From contig CANQQP010000004.1 of assembly GCA_947626055.1 (NCBI GenBank), positions 1 to 51,621 of the forward strand: 51,621 bases of DNA, in the 5' to 3' direction. Below the pieces are notes generated by a model that saw nothing but the letters and a program-made list of their open reading frames with translations, did not search any database and was not told where the DNA came from. Source of the DNA: an uncultured Bacilli bacterium (GTDB taxonomy: Bacteria; Bacillota_I; Bacilli_A; RF39; UBA660). The position numbers and the translations under genes are program-made. Numbering within the stretch: the stretch's first letter is position 1; the number at the start of each line of letters is the position of its first letter. Shown piece after piece: positions 50,465-51,621 of the stretch.

Positions 50465-51343
50465 TTATCTCTCCATTCTATCAAAAGTTATATTTTTTAT
50501 TTTTTCATTTTTTACGTCGTTTAAAATAGTTTTGCTTACTCGGTCAAAATCAATTTCTCCACCAGATATAACAGCACCCATTTGCCGACCAATTTGATTA
50601 TAAACGATTTCTAAATCTTCATCAAGCTTTGTTAAATGATAGCGATTGGCTAAAATTTCTGGATAATATTTTTCTAATTTTTTTAAAATATGAATTGCGA
50701 CTTCATCAACTGGTAAGACTTCTACTTTAATACTAGTCATACTTGCTAAATTTAAAGCTACTTCTTCGGTTTCAAATTTAGGCCATAAAATCCCAGGTGA
50801 ATCAAGTAAAAGAATATTACTATTGGTTTTTAACCAAGAAAGACTGGTTGTTACGCCCGGTTTGTTTTCCACATTTGCTACTTTTTTACCGACTAAACGA
50901 TTAATTAAGGTAGATTTACCAACATTTGGTACCCCTATTACTAAAGCCCTTATATCATGGTTTTGGATTCCTTTTTCAATTCTTTTTTGAAAAGTTTTTT
51001 TCATCATTTTATTAGTCTCATCTATTAATTTTTTATAGTCTTTATTATCATTTAAATTCAATAAAATTACTTTATATCCTTTGTTTTCATAATATTCTTG
51101 CCACTTTTTAGTTTCAGTTATATCACATAAATCAGTTTTAGTCATAATTAAAATTCGTGGCTTATCATTAATAAGACTATCAATGTCTACAATTTTAGAA
51201 GAATAAGGAATTCTAGCATCAATAAGTTCATATACAACATCAATTAAATTAAACTTTTCTTTTATCAAATTCTTAGTTTTTTGCATATGACCAGGAAACC
51301 AGTTGATACTCGTTTTTTGGAAACTTTTTTCTTCTTTTGACAT
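50465..51343 (-). CDS. rbgA: Ribosome biogenesis GTPase RbgA (YlqF)
   Basis: A 292-residue circularly permuted GTPase needed for late 50S assembly. 'INWFPGHMQKTKNLIKEK' is the N-terminal signature; the G motifs come in permuted order: G4 'IMTKTDLCD' (about 64), G1 'GVPNVGKSTLINRL' (about 125) and G3 'DSPGIL' (about 168). The C-terminal helical domain binds rRNA. The chosen ATG at 51343 has AAGGT upstream and lies 1 nt after the stop of the KilA-N fragment; the Met 21 nt earlier has no ribosome binding site. Confidence 0.95.
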   Translation of the reverse strand: MSKEEKSFQKTSINWFPGHMQKTKNLIKEKFNLIDVVYELIDARIPYSSKIVDIDSLINDKPRILIMTKTDLCDITETKKWQEYYENKGYKVILLNLNDNKDYKKLIDETNKMMKKTFQKRIEKGIQNHDIRALVIGVPNVGKSTLINRLVGKKVANVENKPGVTTSLSWLKTNSNILLLDSPGILWPKFETEEVALNLASMTSIKVEVLPVDEVAIHILKKLEKYYPEILANRYHLTKLDEDLEIVYNQIGRQMGAVISGGEIDFDRVSKTILNDVKNEKIKNITFDRMER

Positions 51344-51344
51344 T

Positions 51345-51621
51345 TTAATCACTACCTTTTTCATTTAATAATTTAATTTTTTCTGCATTATTAAGTATAT
51401 CTAATTGATATTTACATATATCACTTAATATTTCAAATCTTTCTTCTTTTGATTTTCCTTCTTTAATTAACTCAGCATTATGTGATTCTAAATTAGATAA
51501 AACAGTTAATTCTTTTATGGAAGCATAATCTCTTACATTTGAACTTTTTGCTAACTCTGGATTTAATTCTCTCCATTTTTTAGCAGAAGTATGAAATAAT
51601 ACTACATTAAGGATATCTGCT
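51345..51621 (-). CDS. KilA-N domain protein, C-terminal part (cut by window edge)
   Basis: The last 91 residues of a gene entering from the right: 'ADILNVVLFHTSAKKWRELN', followed by 'RDYASIKELTVLSNLESHNA' and 'LIKEGKSKEERFEILSDI'. This matches the C-terminal region common to KilA-N proteins of bacteria and phages ('AKxWR..NP', 'RDYA', 'LSNLE.xNA'). KilA-N is a DNA-binding domain typical of phage antirepressor-like proteins and also of many chromosomal orphans. It lies 1 nt before rbgA, so the two are probably cotranscribed. Whether the N-terminal domain is intact cannot be seen. Confidence 0.8.
   Translation of the reverse strand, partial: ADILNVVLFHTSAKKWRELNPELAKSSNVRDYASIKELTVLSNLESHNAELIKEGKSKEERFEILSDICKYQLDILNNAEKIKLLNEKGSD

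Overview
The window is AT-rich throughout and densely coded. It comes from a low-GC Gram-positive bacterium of the class Bacilli. Trp is written TGG, and two genes (6696-6998 and 8112-9110) end on TGA, so the standard bacterial code applies and a Mycoplasma-type code does not. Gene order matches Bacillus in several places (ylbD-ylbE ... rpmF-ylbN-ylbM; rbgA-rnhB-topA; nfo beside a DUF2624/YqfT-like gene; rnhC beside cvpA). A class B penicillin-binding protein and a VanY-type peptidase point to a peptidoglycan wall. My inference is a small-genome gut Bacilli lineage near the Erysipelotrichales/Mollicutes side; the exact taxon cannot be read from the sequence.

Layout. 1-2700: two tRNAs, a strongly promoted orphan gene, an Smr protein, a PfkB kinase and a four-helix-bundle protein. 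2700-11300: a surface-machine region with a PilB/ComGA ATPase, prepilin peptidase, a PilC-like platform protein with a long extra N-terminus, and a Tad-type module (TadZ-TadA-TadB-TadC). 11300-13400: thioredoxin, CvpA and RNase HIII. 13400-19600: a two-component system, an unknown gene and a two-gene FtsX-type ABC transporter whose promoter carries an OmpR-like direct repeat. 19577-20320: a complete type III toxin-antitoxin locus (ToxN endoRNase plus a tandem-repeat ToxI RNA). 20329-23121: valS under a T-box leader. 23135-24205: a protein made of nine 28-residue repeats. 24300-28921: an unknown gene, LigD-type ligase plus Ku (NHEJ), and a large DUF2779/RecB-like nuclease. 28955-36741: a prepilin-like protein, EF-P, L33, a PBP, endonuclease IV, a zinc-ribbon membrane protein and two sister prepilins. 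37002-39716: ylbE/ylbD-like genes, a candidate structured RNA on the + strand, rpmF, ylbN and tmcAL. 39742-48288: mutM, vanY-like, a glutamine amidotransferase, polA, two membrane/surface proteins and topA. 48450-51621: a secreted paralogue of the 44646 protein, rnhB, an unknown gene, rbgA and the tail of a KilA-N protein.

How the genes may work together. The PilB/PilC/PilD set and three class III prepilins could build one pilus or pseudopilus, with the Tad module as a second machine sharing the only visible prepilin peptidase; no Flp or TadE pilin was seen. Repair and replication genes are plentiful (PolA, MutM, Nfo, Ku, LigD, both RNases H, TopA). Intrinsic terminators usually sit directly on stop codons and many promoters are close to the sigma-A consensus, so operon limits can be read with fair confidence.

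The best candidates for something new are the unassigned structured RNA near 37668-37790, the pair of EQ-motif surface proteins (44646 and 48450), the extended PilC, and the compact chromosomal toxIN locus.
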